Shown: one piece after another, positions 4,850 through 5,279 of the stretch | Layout of the letters: every line of letters begins with the position of its first letter | How positions within the stretch are numbered: the stretch's first letter is position 1 | Origin: Chloroflexota bacterium | GTDB lineage: Bacteria > Chloroflexota > Dehalococcoidia > Lucifugimonadales > UBA1127 | DNA length: 5,279 nt | Reading direction: 5' to 3' | NCBI GenBank assembly: GCA_028873745.1 | Contig: JAPPNT010000202.1 | Coordinates: forward strand, 1,166-6,444 | Notes under the pieces: generated by a model | Databases searched by the model: none | What the model was told of the DNA's origin: nothing | What the model saw: the letters and a program-made list of their open reading frames with translations, nothing else | Made by a program: the position numbers and the translations under genes

Positions 4850-5279
4850 GTGGGAAATTACTGTAATACAGGATTACAACAATTGGTGCATGATCGCCAA
4901 ATTCGAGAATTACGAGCCGCGACGCGCAAGCCGCGTCGTGTGCATCGACTCGTACACCGCCCCCAAGGGAGTGAGCGTGCTCTTGATCAGGTGGACCTCA
5001 TCCACCCGAAAGCCGTCAGATCGTTCGAGGCCCACCGCGGTGAGCGCCTCCGCGGCCTGTCGGCGGTCCTCGACGGTGGCGGTGTCCCGCAGCCGCGCGA
5101 TGGTGAGGTGCGGGCTGAAGGCGCGCCGCTCGCGCGGAAACCCGAGGCCCGCGCATGCCTCGTCGACGGCCCTGGCGAGCGCCGCCAGCGAGCGCGTTTC
5201 GCCCGTAACGCCCGCCCAAAGCACCCGCGGCGTCCCGCCGTCCGGGAACGCGCCGACGCCCTCCAAGGCAAGCTCGAAC
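4850..5279 (+). CDS. Candidate plus-strand frame with strong ribosome binding site, antisense to the phosphodiesterase
   Basis: A GTG at 4850-4852 is preceded, at six bases, by GGAGGAA (4837-4843). The frame is open to the window edge (143 codons). The first 21 codons lie in the AT-rich island and look protein-like (LQQLVHDRQIREL, amphipathic and helix-prone). From 4913 onward it is antisense to the conserved phosphodiesterase gene and becomes Arg/Pro-rich, as antisense frames in GC-rich DNA usually do. Three readings are possible: a real small gene, the 5' stub of a gene truncated by a rearrangement, or chance. I favour a stub or chance over a full overlapping gene. Confidence 0.2.
   Translation, partial: MGNYCNTGLQQLVHDRQIRELRAATRKPRRVHRLVHRPQGSERALDQVDLIHPKAVRSFEAHRGERLRGLSAVLDGGGVPQPRDGEVRAEGAPLARKPEARACLVDGPGERRQRARFARNARPKHPRRPAVRERADALQGKLE
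4861..4871. repeat. 11-bp perfect palindrome sharing a core with the 29-bp palindrome
   Basis: CTGTA-A-TACAG is symmetric around 4866. Together with the base before it, ACTGTAATACA is identical to the minus strand of 4695-4705, inside the 29-bp palindrome. Two copies of the same site about 165 bp apart in an intergenic region would suit a regulator binding at two operators. Confidence 0.5.
4910..5279 (-). CDS. thpR: RNA 2',3'-cyclic phosphodiesterase (ThpR/LigT family), N-terminus beyond window
   Basis: A 2H phosphoesterase that opens 2',3'-cyclic phosphates on RNA ends, and in some members ligates tRNA half-molecules; cytoplasmic. The visible 122 residues begin FELALEGVGAFP and lack an in-window start, so about 60 N-terminal residues, including the first HxTx motif, lie outside. 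The second catalytic motif HLTI is at 5099-5110, in SPHLTIARLR. The C-terminal block VDEVHLIKSTLTPLGAVYE matches the family's usual end, with TAA at 4912-4910 shortly after, so the C-terminus is intact. A TTG at 5266 falls inside a conserved strand and is not the start. The downstream side is the AT-rich island, with no obvious terminator. Family assignment is strong; the symbol follows the usual naming of this family. Confidence 0.92.
   Translation of the reverse strand, partial: FELALEGVGAFPDGGTPRVLWAGVTGETRSLAALARAVDEACAGLGFPRERRAFSPHLTIARLRDTATVEDRRQAAEALTAVGLERSDGFRVDEVHLIKSTLTPLGAVYESMHTTRLARRGS

Larger units (their letters stand above)
4676..4909. other. AT-rich intergenic island between zinc-ribbon and phosphodiesterase genes
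   Basis: About 42% G+C by hand count over 4681-4910, against GC-rich flanks. It holds no recognisable conserved protein. It contains a 29-bp near-palindrome (4685-4713), a plus-strand TATAAT (4767-4772), an 8-bp dyad (4775-4804), a plus-strand ribosome binding site with GTG start (4837-4852) and an 11-bp palindrome (4861-4871). The 11-mer ACTGTAATACA occurs twice, in opposite orientation, at 4695-4705 (minus) and 4860-4870 (plus). The composition suggests either a regulatory region or acquired DNA. Confidence 0.7.

Noticed and set aside
4900..4911. Small dyad AATTC-GA-GAATT at the phosphodiesterase stop codon, considered as a terminator
   Set aside because: The stem is five weak pairs with a two-base loop and no following U run.

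Overview
The window is high-GC bacterial DNA (mostly well above 60% G+C by eye) with four recognisable protein genes, all on the minus strand. Read in the direction of transcription, from high to low coordinates, they are: the C-terminal two thirds of an RNA 2',3'-cyclic phosphodiesterase (ThpR/LigT family); an AT-rich intergenic island of about 235 bp; a 70-residue zinc-ribbon-like protein; a membrane-anchored sortase; and a nearly complete isoleucyl-tRNA synthetase gene (ileS) behind a T-box riboswitch. A Gram-positive-like or Chloroflexota host fits best. The ileS leader is a transcription-attenuation T-box with an intrinsic terminator, and a sortase is present in a high-GC genome. Actinobacterial ileS T-boxes usually act on translation, so Chloroflexota (Dehalococcoidia-like) is my preferred guess. 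That placement is inference.

Region 1-3034 is ileS, open for 1011 codons and cut by the window edge just before its natural C-terminus. The protein has all the IleRS landmarks: two Cys4 zinc sites, the CP1 editing domain, KMSKT and the anticodon-binding domain. Its class I HIGH signature, however, reads GMHH rather than HxGH. This rearranged form is known from some type 2 IleRS enzymes, where it is tied to extreme mupirocin resistance. Region 3035-3380 holds the complete control apparatus of ileS: a promoter whose -35 box overlaps the sortase stop codon, Stem I with an AUC (Ile) specifier, the T-box sequence, a terminator with a U run, and a further hairpin next to the ribosome binding site.

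Region 3377-4285 encodes the sortase: a short cytoplasmic tail, one membrane helix, an Ala/Pro/Thr stalk, and a catalytic domain with His207, Cys275 and Arg285. Region 4381-4593 encodes the zinc-ribbon protein, which uses a TTG start behind a perfect AAGGAGGT ribosome binding site and has a perfect 10-bp hairpin in its leader.

Region 4676-4912 is the least explained part. It has about 42% GC by hand count and several inverted repeats: a 29-bp near-perfect palindrome, an 8-bp dyad, and an 11-bp perfect palindrome. It also has a plus-strand TATAAT box and a well-spaced GGAGGAA-GTG start whose frame runs antisense into the phosphodiesterase gene. It looks like a divergent regulatory region or a remnant of an inserted element. 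No CRISPR array, rRNA, tRNA or transposase was seen.
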